This document shows, piece by piece, positions 33,617 to 42,411 of a stretch of 64,000 nucleotides of DNA. The DNA lies in NCBI GenBank assembly GCA_041166025.1, contig JBEAMJ010000097.1, positions 1 through 64,000 of the forward strand. The letters are read 5' to 3'. The translations under genes and the position numbers were made by a program. The notes beneath the pieces were generated by a model, which was not told the DNA's origin, made no database searches, and worked only from the letters and a program-made list of their open reading frames with translations. The DNA comes from UBA7672 sp041166025 (GTDB taxonomy: Bacteria; Pseudomonadota; Alphaproteobacteria; Caulobacterales; Hyphomonadaceae). Numbering within the stretch: the first letter of the stretch is position 1; each line of letters starts with the position of its first letter.

Positions 33617-34005
33617 GCAAGCCACAGCCCACCATGCGCACCGCCCTCGGCAAGGTCCGCGGCCTCGGCTCGGCCAAGCATGGCGCCGGACACTTCATCG
33701 CCCAGCGCGTCACAGCGATCGCGCTCGTCGTGCTCGTCCCGCTCTTCCTGATCACACTGATCAATGCGGTCCGCGGCGGTTATGACGGCGCCCTTGCCTA
33801 TGTCGCCGATCCCTTCAACGCCTTGCTGATCCTGCTTGCGGTTGGCGCATCGCTTTACCACATGCGCCTTGGCATGCAGGTTGTCGTCGAGGACTACATC
33901 GCAAAGAGCAGCACGAAGGCCGTGCTCCTCATCCTCAACACCTTCATCTGCGTCGTCCTCTTCGCCGCCGCAGCCTACGCAGTCCTCAAGGTCGCAATCG
34001 CATGA
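33613..34005 (+). CDS. sdhD: Succinate dehydrogenase hydrophobic membrane anchor subunit
   Basis: 130 residues, three transmembrane helices. Second membrane anchor of complex II. Features are RGLGSAKHGAGHFIAQRVTA at the N-terminus, then FNALLILLAVGASLYHMRLGM with the His expected near the haem, and QVVVEDYIAKSSTKAVLL. Overlaps both sdhC and sdhA by 4 bases, indicating translational coupling. Confidence 0.95.
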   Translation: MSKPQPTMRTALGKVRGLGSAKHGAGHFIAQRVTAIALVVLVPLFLITLINAVRGGYDGALAYVADPFNALLILLAVGASLYHMRLGMQVVVEDYIAKSSTKAVLLILNTFICVVLFAAAAYAVLKVAIA

Positions 34006-35786
34006 CCGCCTACACCTGGAACGACCATACCTATGACGTGGTGGTGGTGGGCGCCGGCGGCTCCGGCCTGCGCGCCGCGCTCGGCTGCGCCCAGGCGGGC
34101 CTGCGCACCGCCTGCATCACCAAGGTGTTCCCCACGCGTTCGCACACGGTCGCAGCCCAGGGCGGCATCTCCGCCTCGCTCGGAAACATGGGCCAGGACG
34201 ACTGGCGCTGGCACATGTACGACACCGTGAAGGGCGCCGACTGGCTCGGCGACCAGGATGCGATCGAATACATGGTCCGCGCCGCCCCTGCCGCGGTCTA
34301 TGAACTCGAACACTGGGGCGTGCCATTCTCACGCACCGAGGAAGGCAAGATCTACCAGCGCGCCTTCGGCGGCATGACGAAGAACTATGGCGAGGCCTCG
34401 ATCCAGCGCACCTGCGCCGCGGCCGATCGCACCGGCCACGCGATGCTGCACACGCTCTATGGGCAGTCGCTGAAATACGCGGTCGACTTCTTCATCGAAT
34501 ACTTCGCGCTCGACCTCATCATGCAGGACGGCGCCTGCCGCGGCATCACCGCGCTGAAACTCGACGACGGCACGCTCCATCGCTATCGCGCCCAGCGGGT
34601 TATCCTCGCCACCGGCGGCTATGGCCGCGCCTACTTCTCCGCCACCTCGGCCCACACCTGTACCGGCGATGGCGGCGGCATGGCGCTGCGCGCCGGTCTC
34701 CCGCTGCAGGACATGGAGTTCGTGCAGTTCCACCCCACCGGCATCTACGGCTCCGGCTGCCTCATCACTGAAGGCGCACGCGGGGAAGGCGGCTACCTCA
34801 CCAACTCGAAGGGCGAGCGCTTCATGGAGCGCTATGCGCCGACCGTGAAGGATCTCGCCTCGCGCGACGTCGTCTCACGCGCGATGACGATGGAAATCCG
34901 CGAGGGCCGCGGCGTGGGCGCCTCGAGCGACCACATCCACCTCCACCTCGATCACCTCGATCCGAAAATCCTGCACCAGCGCCTTCCGGGCATCTCGGAG
35001 TCTGCAAAGATCTTCGCTGGCGTCGATCTCACGAAAGAGCCGATCCCGGTCCTCCCGACCGTTCACTACAACATGGGCGGCATACCGACGAACTATCATG
35101 GCGAAGTCGTCACCAAGAAGGGCGATGATCCCGATGCGCTCGTCCCCGGCCTCATGGCGGTTGGCGAGGCCGCCTGCGTCTCGGTTCACGGCGCCAACCG
35201 CCTCGGCTCCAACTCGCTGATCGATCTCGTCGTGTTCGGCCGCGCCGCGGGCCTGCGCTGCGGGGAGGCGCTCGAAGCCGGCGCCAGCCAGCCTGACCTG
35301 CCGAAAGGCGCAGGCGATGATCACCTCGCCCGGTTCGACCGCTTCCGGAACGCCAGGGGCTCAACCCCCACTGCGAAACTCCGCGCCCAGATGCAGCGCG
35401 CCATGCAGGAAGACTGCGCCGTCTTCCGCACCGGCGAGACGCTGCAGTCCGGCGTCAAGCGCATCGCCGAGGTTCTTGGCGGCGTCGGCGACATCGGCGT
35501 CACCGATCGCGGCATGATCTGGAACACCGACCTGATCGAGACCCTTGAATTCGAGAACCTCATCATTCAGGCCGCCGCGACCGTGAATTCCGCCGCCAAC
35601 CGCCAGGAAAGCCGCGGCGCTCACGCGCGCGAGGATTTCCCCGACCGCGATGACACGAACTGGATGAAGCACACGCTTTCATGGGTCAACGACAAGGGCG
35701 CTGTCAAAATCGACTACCGCCCCGTCCATGCCTACACGATGTCCAACGACGTCGAGTACATCAAGCCGAAGCCGCGGGTGTACTGA
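34002..35786 (+). CDS. sdhA: Succinate dehydrogenase flavoprotein subunit
   Basis: 594 residues, full length. Oxidises succinate to fumarate in the TCA cycle on the inner face of the membrane. FAD-binding VVVVGAGGSGLRAALG; covalent-FAD His 48 in FPTRSHTVAAQGG; substrate region EFVQFHPTGIYG and LITEGARGEGGYL; YNMGGIPTNYHGEV; HGANRLGSNSLIDLVVFGRA. C-terminal RRES-like segment reads NRQESRGAHAREDFPDRDD. sdhB does not follow directly; it is about 2.5 kb downstream. Confidence 0.98.
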   Translation: MTAYTWNDHTYDVVVVGAGGSGLRAALGCAQAGLRTACITKVFPTRSHTVAAQGGISASLGNMGQDDWRWHMYDTVKGADWLGDQDAIEYMVRAAPAAVYELEHWGVPFSRTEEGKIYQRAFGGMTKNYGEASIQRTCAAADRTGHAMLHTLYGQSLKYAVDFFIEYFALDLIMQDGACRGITALKLDDGTLHRYRAQRVILATGGYGRAYFSATSAHTCTGDGGGMALRAGLPLQDMEFVQFHPTGIYGSGCLITEGARGEGGYLTNSKGERFMERYAPTVKDLASRDVVSRAMTMEIREGRGVGASSDHIHLHLDHLDPKILHQRLPGISESAKIFAGVDLTKEPIPVLPTVHYNMGGIPTNYHGEVVTKKGDDPDALVPGLMAVGEAACVSVHGANRLGSNSLIDLVVFGRAAGLRCGEALEAGASQPDLPKGAGDDHLARFDRFRNARGSTPTAKLRAQMQRAMQEDCAVFRTGETLQSGVKRIAEVLGGVGDIGVTDRGMIWNTDLIETLEFENLIIQAAATVNSAANRQESRGAHAREDFPDRDDTNWMKHTLSWVNDKGAVKIDYRPVHAYTMSNDVEYIKPKPRVY

Positions 35787-35922
35787 GGCGGACGCCGGGA
35801 AGCGTGGTGGAGAGCTCATTCTGAGCAGCGAACGAAGGAGGCCTGCGTCGACGGACGAGCAGGCTTCTTGACGTTACGCGCGCTCCGCGGTCCCCTCCTG
35901 GAAGACACACCCGGGACGCCCC

Positions 35923-36537
35923 TTGAAACTCTACAACGCCCCCATGCCCGCGCCGAACCCGCGCCGCGTCCGCATCTTCCTGGCCGAGAAGAACATCACT
36001 CTCCCCCTCGTCGAGGTCTCCATCATGACCGGCGACATCAAGAAGCCCGAGCATCTCGCGCGCGATCCGCTCGGCCAGCTGCCGACGCTCGAACTCGACG
36101 ACGGCACATTCCTCTCCGAGACCGTCGCCATCTGCCGCTATCTCGAAAGCCTCTACCCGAGCCCACCGCTGTTCGGCCGCACCGCGCTGGAAACGGCCCG
36201 CATCGACATGGCGACCCGCCGCGTCGAATTCCAGATCGGCACGCCCGCCGGCATGTTCTGGCGCCACGCGCATCCGTTCACCGCACGCGTCGTCGTCCCG
36301 CAATACACGGAGTTCGGCGAATCCAACCGCGCCCATTACGAACGCGGCCTTGCCTGGATCGACCACGAGCTCGCAGGCCGCGACTTCGTCGCCGGCGCCG
36401 ACTACACCATCGCCGACATCTGCCTGCTCTCGATGGTCGATTTCGCCGACTGGATCGGCCTCAAGGTTCCCGACAACCTCGCCAATCTCCGCGCCTGGCA
36501 TTCGCGCGTCTGGGAACGGCCAAGCGCGAAAGCCTGA
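35923..36537 (+). CDS. Glutathione S-transferase family protein
   Basis: 204 residues starting at TTG 35923. The first strand KLYNAPMPAPNPRRVRIFLA is conserved, which argues for this start over ATG 35944. Thioredoxin-like domain with GQLPTLELDDGTFLSETVAI (cis-Pro and Ser for glutathione) and helical C-terminal domain ending DYTIADICLLSMVDFADW. Cytoplasmic; substrate unknown. It sits between sdhA and sdhB on the same strand. Confidence 0.88.
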   Translation: MKLYNAPMPAPNPRRVRIFLAEKNITLPLVEVSIMTGDIKKPEHLARDPLGQLPTLELDDGTFLSETVAICRYLESLYPSPPLFGRTALETARIDMATRRVEFQIGTPAGMFWRHAHPFTARVVVPQYTEFGESNRAHYERGLAWIDHELAGRDFVAGADYTIADICLLSMVDFADWIGLKVPDNLANLRAWHSRVWERPSAKA

Positions 36538-36540
36538 GGG

Positions 36541-37248
36541 CTAGCGGCGCTTCTTTCCGAACGCGCCGGCAGGCGCTGCAGGGGTCCCCGCCGCCCGTGC
36601 GGGCGCAACCTGGGACTTCACCGCTTCGCGCTGACGCGCCTGATAATCCGCCAGCGCGCGCTTCACCGGATCATCCTCCGCCCCCGCCGTCTCGCCGGGC
36701 TTTGGACCGCCAAGCGCCGGCATCGGATCGCCATGCGGGTCGGGGCCATAGGCGTTTGGCCCCTGCTGCCCGGGCGTGATCGCAAGATAGAGGACATTTC
36801 CCGCTGCGCCGACGAGCGTGATCGCCAGCAACGCCAGCGGAACCGGCTGCCAGGCCACGCCGCCGAACTCCATGCCGATCATGAAGGATAACGCCGCCAT
36901 GTCGCCCGCCATCGCCATGTGCGTCGGCAGCACAAACTGCAGCACGAGCGCCAGCACGGGCAGCAGCACAAGTCCCGGCCGCAACACCCGGTACAGCACG
37001 CCCGAATTGCCAAGATCGTTCCAGCGGCGGATGTTCTGCGCATCGCCCGTCGCCATCAGGACGGTCCACCCCAGCGCGAGGACATACATCCCCGGGGCGC
37101 CGAGCACGCCAAGCGCGCCGGCGAACATCAGCCCGGTGAGGCCGAGCAGCACGATGAATGGCAGGACGAAGCCCAGAATGTAGGATGACTGCGAGACCCG
37201 GCCGGCGCGCGTTGTGAAGGGCCTGAGCAGGCTGGACACATAGAACAT
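36541..37248 (-). CDS. DUF805-like membrane protein with charged C-terminal tail
   Basis: 235 residues from ATG 37248; starts at 37287 or upstream are possible and no ribosome site decides. Four to five hydrophobic helices in the DUF805 pattern: FTTRAGRVSQSSYILGFVLP at the N-terminus and NIRRWNDLGNSGVLYRVL, the conserved RRLHD-like segment. The soluble Pro/Gly-rich tail (PGQQGPNAYGPDPHGDPMPA) ends in KKRR. Inner membrane; function unknown. On the minus strand between sdhA and sdhB, so it breaks the operon. Confidence 0.72.
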   Translation of the reverse strand: MFYVSSLLRPFTTRAGRVSQSSYILGFVLPFIVLLGLTGLMFAGALGVLGAPGMYVLALGWTVLMATGDAQNIRRWNDLGNSGVLYRVLRPGLVLLPVLALVLQFVLPTHMAMAGDMAALSFMIGMEFGGVAWQPVPLALLAITLVGAAGNVLYLAITPGQQGPNAYGPDPHGDPMPALGGPKPGETAGAEDDPVKRALADYQARQREAVKSQVAPARAAGTPAAPAGAFGKKRR

Positions 37249-37490
37249 CGCGCGCGCCCCGGACTTGGCGATCTGGAATCCCGGCATACTGACAGGAAGG
37301 GGCTGAAGCGGGCTTAACGCCGCCCCTGAATTCAGGAATCCGGGGTTCGTGAATGCGCCGCAACAATCCGTGATTCGCGCCTGCAGCAAGCTGATTCACG
37401 ACTGGTTCAGCATCCAACACTTACCTTTTCACATGCGTCGCCACCCCGACCGCGGTTGACGCCCGCACATCGAGAAGCCATGTCGATTCC

Positions 37491-38240
37491 ATGCAGAAGA
37501 TCTGGGGCCGCAGCTCGGAATCTGCCCTGAAGGGCGAGGACCTCCGCGACGAGGTTCAGCTCCATCTCGCGCGCCATCTCGGCGAGCCGCACATTGCCTT
37601 TTCCGACAATGACGGCTGGGCCGGAAATACGCGCGAGCCTGGTCCGCCGGTCGATGTTCTCGTCGTTCCGCCAGAGGGCGAGCGCCGCTTCGCGTATGTC
37701 TGCACCTTCGGCTCCAGCCTCAAGAAGCGGCCGGGAGATCCCATCGGCGCCCGCATCGAATTCACCCTCGCTGTGCCGCAGGCGGGCGAGGCGCAGGCTG
37801 ACCTTGCCATGCTCAACCTGGCGGCCAATACGGTCCGCCAGTTCGCCAAGCTGATCCACATCCAGCCGATCCGCGTCTACGCCGGGGAAACAGTGCAGTT
37901 CTCCCGCAATCCGCGCCCGATCCTTGAAGGCTCGAAGCAGATCGCGTTCGCCTTCATTGAGCCCCGTCTGCCTGCCCCCGGCTTCGAGCGGCTGAAACTC
38001 GCAGGCGGCGAGTCGGTGATGTTCTGGTCGCCCGTTCCGGTCGATCGCGACGAACTCGACGCCGGTTCGCGCTACGGCGCGGCCCGGTTCGCGCGCGGGC
38101 TTGCCAAGGCCGGCGTCACCGAAATGGTGCACCCCAAGCGCCCATCGGCTGCCCGCAGAGCCTATGGCCTGCGCCGGCCTTTCCTCCGGTTGGTGCAGGA
38201 CTATGTCCGGCGCGTGCGCACGCCGGGCAAATCCCTGTAG
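37491..38240 (+). CDS. Suppressor-of-fused (SUFU)-like domain protein
   Basis: 249 residues. The stretches PPVDVLVVPPEGERRFAYVC, TFGSSL, ARIEFTLAVP and GESVMFWSPVPVDRDEL fit the SUFU-like fold found in many bacteria, often tied to immunity proteins or housekeeping proteins of unknown role. No signal peptide. A basic C-terminal tail follows (RRPFLRLVQDYVRRVRTPGK). Function unknown. It precedes sdhB by 81 bases on the same strand. Confidence 0.55.
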   Translation: MQKIWGRSSESALKGEDLRDEVQLHLARHLGEPHIAFSDNDGWAGNTREPGPPVDVLVVPPEGERRFAYVCTFGSSLKKRPGDPIGARIEFTLAVPQAGEAQADLAMLNLAANTVRQFAKLIHIQPIRVYAGETVQFSRNPRPILEGSKQIAFAFIEPRLPAPGFERLKLAGGESVMFWSPVPVDRDELDAGSRYGAARFARGLAKAGVTEMVHPKRPSAARRAYGLRRPFLRLVQDYVRRVRTPGKSL

Positions 38241-38321
38241 AAACGCGACTTTCTGGCGCTTGTGCGGCGCCCGCGACCGGCTAGTTTGCGCGCAAATCCT
38301 CTGGGTCAGGAACCCCCGCGC

Positions 38322-39101
38322 ATGGTCGAACTCACGCTGCCGCGCAATTCGAAGATCAAGGCCGGCAAGCGCTGGCCGAAGCCGGTCGCCGCCAAGAAGC
38401 TGCGCACCTTCAAGATCTATCGCTACGACCCGGAAACCGGCGGCAATCCACGCTGGGACTACTACCAGATCGACATGAGCAAGGTCGGACCGATGGTCCT
38501 CGACGTGCTGATCTACATCAAGAACGAGATCGACCCGACGCTCACCTTCCGCCGCTCCTGCCGCGAGGGCGTGTGTGGCTCCTGTTCGATGAACATCGGC
38601 GGCAACAACACCATCGCCTGCACGAAGGGCTGGGATGAGTTCTCCGGCGACATCACGATCTCACCCCTGCCCCACCAGCCAGTGCTCAAGGACCTCGTCC
38701 CGGACCTCACCAATTTCTACGCCCAGCACGCCTATGTGAAACCCTACCTCAAGACCGAAACGCCCGAACCGCAGAAGGAATGGAAGCAGACCGAGGCCGA
38801 CCGCTCCAAGCTCGATGGTCTCTACGAGTGCATCATGTGCGCGTCCTGCTCCACCGCCTGCCCGAGCTACTGGTGGAATGGCGACAAGTTCCTGGGACCC
38901 GCCGCCCTGCTCCAGGCTTATCGCTGGATCATCGACAGCCGTGACGAAGCTACCGGCGAGCGGCTCGACGATCTCGAGGATCCGTTCAAGCTCTATCGCT
39001 GCCACACCATCATGAACTGCGCGCAGGTCTGCCCCAAGGGCCTCAACCCCGCCAAGGCGATCGCCGAGATCAAGAAGCTGATGGTTGAACGCGCGGTGTA
39101 G
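38322..39101 (+). CDS. sdhB: Succinate dehydrogenase iron-sulfur subunit
   Basis: 259 residues from ATG 38322. Carries electrons from SdhA to quinone. 2Fe-2S cysteines in SCREGVCGSCSMNIGG and the following IACTKGW; 4Fe-4S in CIMCASCSTACPSYWW; 3Fe-4S region in HTIMNCAQVCPKGLNPAKAI. All clusters are intact. Separated from sdhCDA by three genes including one on the other strand, so it needs its own promoter, probably in 38241-38321. Confidence 0.97.
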   Translation: MVELTLPRNSKIKAGKRWPKPVAAKKLRTFKIYRYDPETGGNPRWDYYQIDMSKVGPMVLDVLIYIKNEIDPTLTFRRSCREGVCGSCSMNIGGNNTIACTKGWDEFSGDITISPLPHQPVLKDLVPDLTNFYAQHAYVKPYLKTETPEPQKEWKQTEADRSKLDGLYECIMCASCSTACPSYWWNGDKFLGPAALLQAYRWIIDSRDEATGERLDDLEDPFKLYRCHTIMNCAQVCPKGLNPAKAIAEIKKLMVERAV

Positions 39102-39119
39102 CGGGCGGAGGGCGTCGCG

Positions 39120-39788
39120 ATGCAGGAGAGCCTTCCTCGCCGCCTCTTCGCGGAACTGCTTGGCTCGTGTCTGCTCAGCGCCACCGTGATCGGATCCGGG
39201 ATCCTTGCCGTCCAGGTGTCGGGCGGCAATGACGGCGTCGCGCTCCTGGGAAATACGCTGGCGACAGCCGCCATCCTCTATGTCCTTGTCGGCGCGCTCG
39301 GCCCCGTCTCCGGCGCGCATTTCAATCCCGCTGTCACGCTGGTGATGCTGCTTCGCGGCGCGGTCGGTACGCGCGATGCGGCGCTCTTCATTCCGCTCCA
39401 GATTGCCGGCTGCATCCTCGGCGCCGTCCTCGCCCACGCGATGTTCGACATGCCACTGCTGCAGGAAGGCGCTGTGGACCGCTCCGGCATCGGCCGTTTC
39501 ATCGGCGAGGGCGCGGCGACCTTCGCCCTTGTCTTTGCCATACTTGGCGCGATCCGGCATCGGCCGAACGACATTGCCGCCATCGTCGCGCTCGTGATCA
39601 CGGCTGGCTACTGGTGGACATCCTCCACCTCCTTCGCCAATCCAGCCATCACGATCGCCCGGGCGATGACCGACACGTTCGCCGGCATCCGCATGCTGGA
39701 CGTGCCGGGCTTCATCCTGGCGCAGGTGTCCGGCGCCCTTCTGGCCTGGCTTGCCGGCGGCTGGGTATTCGGCAGGGCTGCGCCATGA
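39120..39788 (+). CDS. aqpS: Aquaporin-family channel, AqpS-like
   Basis: 222 residues, six transmembrane helices and both pore-loop motifs: HFNPAVTL and FANPAITIAR. Major intrinsic protein family. Because its stop overlaps the arsC start (ATGA), it most resembles the AqpS arrangement described in Sinorhizobium. There the channel lets arsenite made by ArsC leave the cell down its gradient, replacing an ArsB pump. Water or glycerol transport cannot be excluded. It starts 18 bases after sdhB. Confidence 0.85.
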   Translation: MQESLPRRLFAELLGSCLLSATVIGSGILAVQVSGGNDGVALLGNTLATAAILYVLVGALGPVSGAHFNPAVTLVMLLRGAVGTRDAALFIPLQIAGCILGAVLAHAMFDMPLLQEGAVDRSGIGRFIGEGAATFALVFAILGAIRHRPNDIAAIVALVITAGYWWTSSTSFANPAITIARAMTDTFAGIRMLDVPGFILAQVSGALLAWLAGGWVFGRAAP

Positions 39789-40213
39789 CCCATTTTCCCG
39801 TCGTGATCCACCACAACCCGGACTGCGGCACGTCGCGCAACGTGCTCGCCATCATCGAGGCTGCTGGCTACACCCCTTTTGTCATCGAGTATCTCCGCGA
39901 TGGCTGGACCCGGCCGCAGCTCCTCGCGCTCTTCGCAGCCGCCGGTCTCACGCCGCGGGCGGCCTTGCGCGAAACGAAATCACCCGCCTCGGATCTCGGT
40001 CTGCTTGATCCTGCCGTAGGCGATGAAGCGCTCATCGCCGCGATGCTCCAGCACCCTGTTCTCGTCAACCGCCCCATCGTGGCGACGCCCAGGGGCATCC
40101 GGCTCTGTCGTCCGAGCGAGCTTGTCCTTGACCTCCTCGATCGCTGGCCGCCCGGTCCGTTCGCCAAGGAAGACGGCGCACTTCTCATTGATGCAGCCGG
40201 CAAACGGGTCTGA
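39785..40213 (+). CDS. arsC: Arsenate reductase, glutaredoxin-dependent
   Basis: 142 residues from ATG 39785. Reduces arsenate to arsenite using glutathione and glutaredoxin. Catalytic Cys 14 in HNPDCGTSRN, and the anion-binding arginines in ALRETKSP and VNRPIVATPRGIRLCRPSE, as in the R773-plasmid type enzyme. Overlaps aqpS by 4 bases. No arsR regulator or arsB pump is visible nearby. Confidence 0.95.
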   Translation: MTHFPVVIHHNPDCGTSRNVLAIIEAAGYTPFVIEYLRDGWTRPQLLALFAAAGLTPRAALRETKSPASDLGLLDPAVGDEALIAAMLQHPVLVNRPIVATPRGIRLCRPSELVLDLLDRWPPGPFAKEDGALLIDAAGKRV

Positions 40214-40214
40214 C

Positions 40215-40739
40215 GTGTTCTCGCTTCGCCCCGCGCGGATCGCCGACCTTCCGCAGATCACCGAGATCTACGCCCACGCCGTTCTCAATGGTGCCGCCAG
40301 CTACGAATACGATCCACCAACTGCTGGGGAGATGACAGCGCGCTTCGAAGCCATCACGGGTGCAGACTTTCCCTATCTCGTTGCCCAGGACAGCGACGCC
40401 GGAGGCGAAAGCAGGATCCTCGGCTACGCCTATGCCAGCCATTTCCGCACGCGCCCCGCCTACCGCTTCATGGTGGAAGACTCGATATACATCGCCCCGG
40501 ACCATCAGGGCAAAGGCATCGGGACGCTTCTCCTCGGCGAACTCCTCGCCCGCTGTGAGGCTAGCGGGTTCCGGCAGATGATCGCCGTCATCGGCGACGC
40601 TGCGAACAACCTGCCCTCCGCGCGCCTGCACAGCATCATGGGCTTCACCGAGTGCGGCCGCATCCGGAGGTCCGGCTTCAAGTTCAACCGCTGGTGCGAC
40701 ACCCTCCTGATGCAGCGCGCACTGGGCGAGGACACCTAG
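40215..40739 (+). CDS. PAT-type GNAT acetyltransferase, possibly ArsN-like
   Basis: 174 residues from GTG 40215, one base after the arsC stop. Acetyl-CoA-binding motif HQGKGIGTLLLGELL, and the phosphinothricin-acetyltransferase pattern YAYASHFRTRPAYRFMVEDS, GFRQMIAVIGDAANN and KFNRWCDTLLMQRAL. PAT-like enzymes acetylate phosphinothricin or methionine sulfoximine. The related ArsN1 acetylates arsinothricin and occurs in ars operons. The tight link to aqpS-arsC makes an arsenic-related role plausible, but the family match alone does not prove it. Confidence 0.82.
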   Translation: MFSLRPARIADLPQITEIYAHAVLNGAASYEYDPPTAGEMTARFEAITGADFPYLVAQDSDAGGESRILGYAYASHFRTRPAYRFMVEDSIYIAPDHQGKGIGTLLLGELLARCEASGFRQMIAVIGDAANNLPSARLHSIMGFTECGRIRRSGFKFNRWCDTLLMQRALGEDT

Positions 40740-41081
40740 CGCAGCGGCGTCGGACAGCTTCTGTTGCGCCAGCCTGGACGCGTGCCGCCTGACGCCCGTC
40801 CCCCGCGGAAGCCGGGGAGCTGCAAACCGCGCCCCTTTTCGTTGACCGGTAGCTCCGCAACATGCGGAGAGCTGCTCAATCCAGGCATCCTGTGTCCATG
40901 AGCCCTCCTGAGAGGCTCAGGACCACGACAAGCCGGATGGCCCGCGCCGGAGCGAATGAAGCCTGTCGCCGGCTTGTCGCGCCGAACGGCTTGACCCGTT
41001 GGGCCTGCGCCCCTACTCCCCGCCTCCCATACTCGACCCGTGCTGCGGTTCGATCCCGCCTCGGCGCCTGGAGACAGATGC
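40740..41081 (+). other. Intergenic stretch, only a short hairpin seen
   Basis: 342 bases between the acetyltransferase and truB. A small inverted repeat CCTGAG-AGG-CTCAGG lies at 40907-40921. No gene or recognisable regulatory RNA was seen. Confidence 0.4.
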
Positions 41082-42044
41082 ATGGCCCGCAAGAAGAAGG
41101 GCGAGCCGGTTCACGGCTGGCTGATCCTCGACAAGCCCGAAGGCGTTACCTCGACGCAGGCCGTCGGCATCTGCCGCCGGCTGTTCAACGCCCAGAAGGC
41201 TGGCCATGGCGGAACACTTGATCCGCTGGCCTCAGGCATCCTGCCGCTGGCCTTCGGCGAAGCCACCAAGACGGTCGGCTACGTGATGGAGGCGGACAAG
41301 GATTATGTCTTCACCATCCGCTGGGGGGCCTCCACGACCACGCAGGATCGCGAAGGCGAGGTGACCGCAACCTCGGACCTCCGCCCCGCCCGGGCTGACA
41401 TTGAAAAGGCCCTTGCGGGCTTCCTCGGCGAGATCGAGCAGGTCCCGCCGCAATTCTCCGCCATCAAGGTGAATGGCGAGCGCGCCTACGATCTTGCCCG
41501 CGAGGGGGAGAGGGTGGAGCTTGCCTCACGCAAGGTCATCCTGCACGCGGCGACGGTGGTGGACTGCCCCTCTACGGACCTGTGTGTGATCCGGGTAACC
41601 TGTGGAAAAGGCTTCTATATCAGGGCGCTGGTGCGCGATATCGCCGCCACGCTGGGGGCTGAGGGCCATGTGGCCGCACTTCGCCGCACAAGGGTTGGCG
41701 CTTTTGCCGAGGCCGCGGCAATTCAGCTTTCCATTCTGGAGGGAATGAGCGATAAGGCCGCGCTGGACGACACCCTTGTCCCCCTCGAGACCGCGCTGGA
41801 CGACATCCCGGCGCTGGCCGTCACCGGGGAAGAGGCGTCCAGGCTCAGGCAGGGCCGAGAGATCGTACTTCTGCCCCATCAGGTCGAGGCGTTTCGGGAG
41901 ATGCGCCGTCCCCGCCGTGTAAACGGGGATGATGCCTCCCGCATTTGTCTCGCCACGGAAAAGGTGGGCGAAGAACAACTCGGTGTTGCCCTGGGTGAAG
42001 TCCGGGCCGGCAGGTTCCTGCCTGTCCGCGTGTTCAACCAATAG
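41082..42044 (+). CDS. truB: tRNA pseudouridine(55) synthase
   Basis: 320 residues from ATG 41082, preceded by GGAGA. Makes pseudouridine at position 55 of tRNA. Catalytic Asp in the motif GHGGTLDPLASGILPLA; DKPEGVTSTQAV at the N-terminus; IEQVPPQFSAIKVNGERAYD; CGKGFYIRALVRDIA. Followed by rpsO and pnp, the widely conserved order. Confidence 0.97.
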   Translation: MARKKKGEPVHGWLILDKPEGVTSTQAVGICRRLFNAQKAGHGGTLDPLASGILPLAFGEATKTVGYVMEADKDYVFTIRWGASTTTQDREGEVTATSDLRPARADIEKALAGFLGEIEQVPPQFSAIKVNGERAYDLAREGERVELASRKVILHAATVVDCPSTDLCVIRVTCGKGFYIRALVRDIAATLGAEGHVAALRRTRVGAFAEAAAIQLSILEGMSDKAALDDTLVPLETALDDIPALAVTGEEASRLRQGREIVLLPHQVEAFREMRRPRRVNGDDASRICLATEKVGEEQLGVALGEVRAGRFLPVRVFNQ

Positions 42045-42073
42045 ATCGGGCTACGGCCCCAAGGAGAAACCCG

Positions 42074-42343
42074 ATGTCGATCACTGCCGAGGCCAAGGCC
42101 TCGCTGATCAAGAAGTTTGCTCGCACCGATGGTGATACGGGCTCGCCTGAAGTCCAGGTTGCGATCCTGTCGCACCGCATCGCGGAACTGACCGAGCACT
42201 TCAAGACGCACAAGAAAGACAACCACTCGCGCCGCGGTCTCCTGAAAATGGTATCCCAGCGCCGCCGCCTGCTCGACTATCTGAAGTCGCGCGATGAAGG
42301 CCGCTACCAGGCCATCATAAAGGAACTGGACCTCCGTCGCTAA
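42074..42343 (+). CDS. rpsO: 30S ribosomal protein S15
   Basis: 89 residues, full length. Binds 16S rRNA in the small-subunit platform. Typical sequence: KFARTDGDTGSPEVQVAILS, LTEHFKTHKKDNHSRRGLL and KMVSQRRRLLDYLKSRDE. AAGGAGAAA precedes the ATG. Followed by a strong terminator before pnp, as in many bacteria, giving separate control of S15 and PNPase. Confidence 0.98.
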   Translation: MSITAEAKASLIKKFARTDGDTGSPEVQVAILSHRIAELTEHFKTHKKDNHSRRGLLKMVSQRRRLLDYLKSRDEGRYQAIIKELDLRR

Positions 42344-42359
42344 AGCGGGGTCCCACCAC

Positions 42360-42387
42360 CCGCCGGCCCACCGGGGCCGGCGGTTTT
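42360..42387 (+). terminator. Intrinsic terminator between rpsO and pnp
   Basis: A perfect 10-base GC stem (CCGCCGGCCC with its complement), 4-base loop and TTTT run, 16 bases after rpsO. It should end or attenuate transcription into pnp. Confidence 0.9.
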
Positions 42388-42411
42388 CGTTTGAGGAAAG
42401 AGAAAATCGAG

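Noticed and set aside
39120..40739. Arsenic-type cluster considered as a recently acquired island
   Set aside because: Base composition looks like the surroundings and no integrase, IS or tRNA flanks it.
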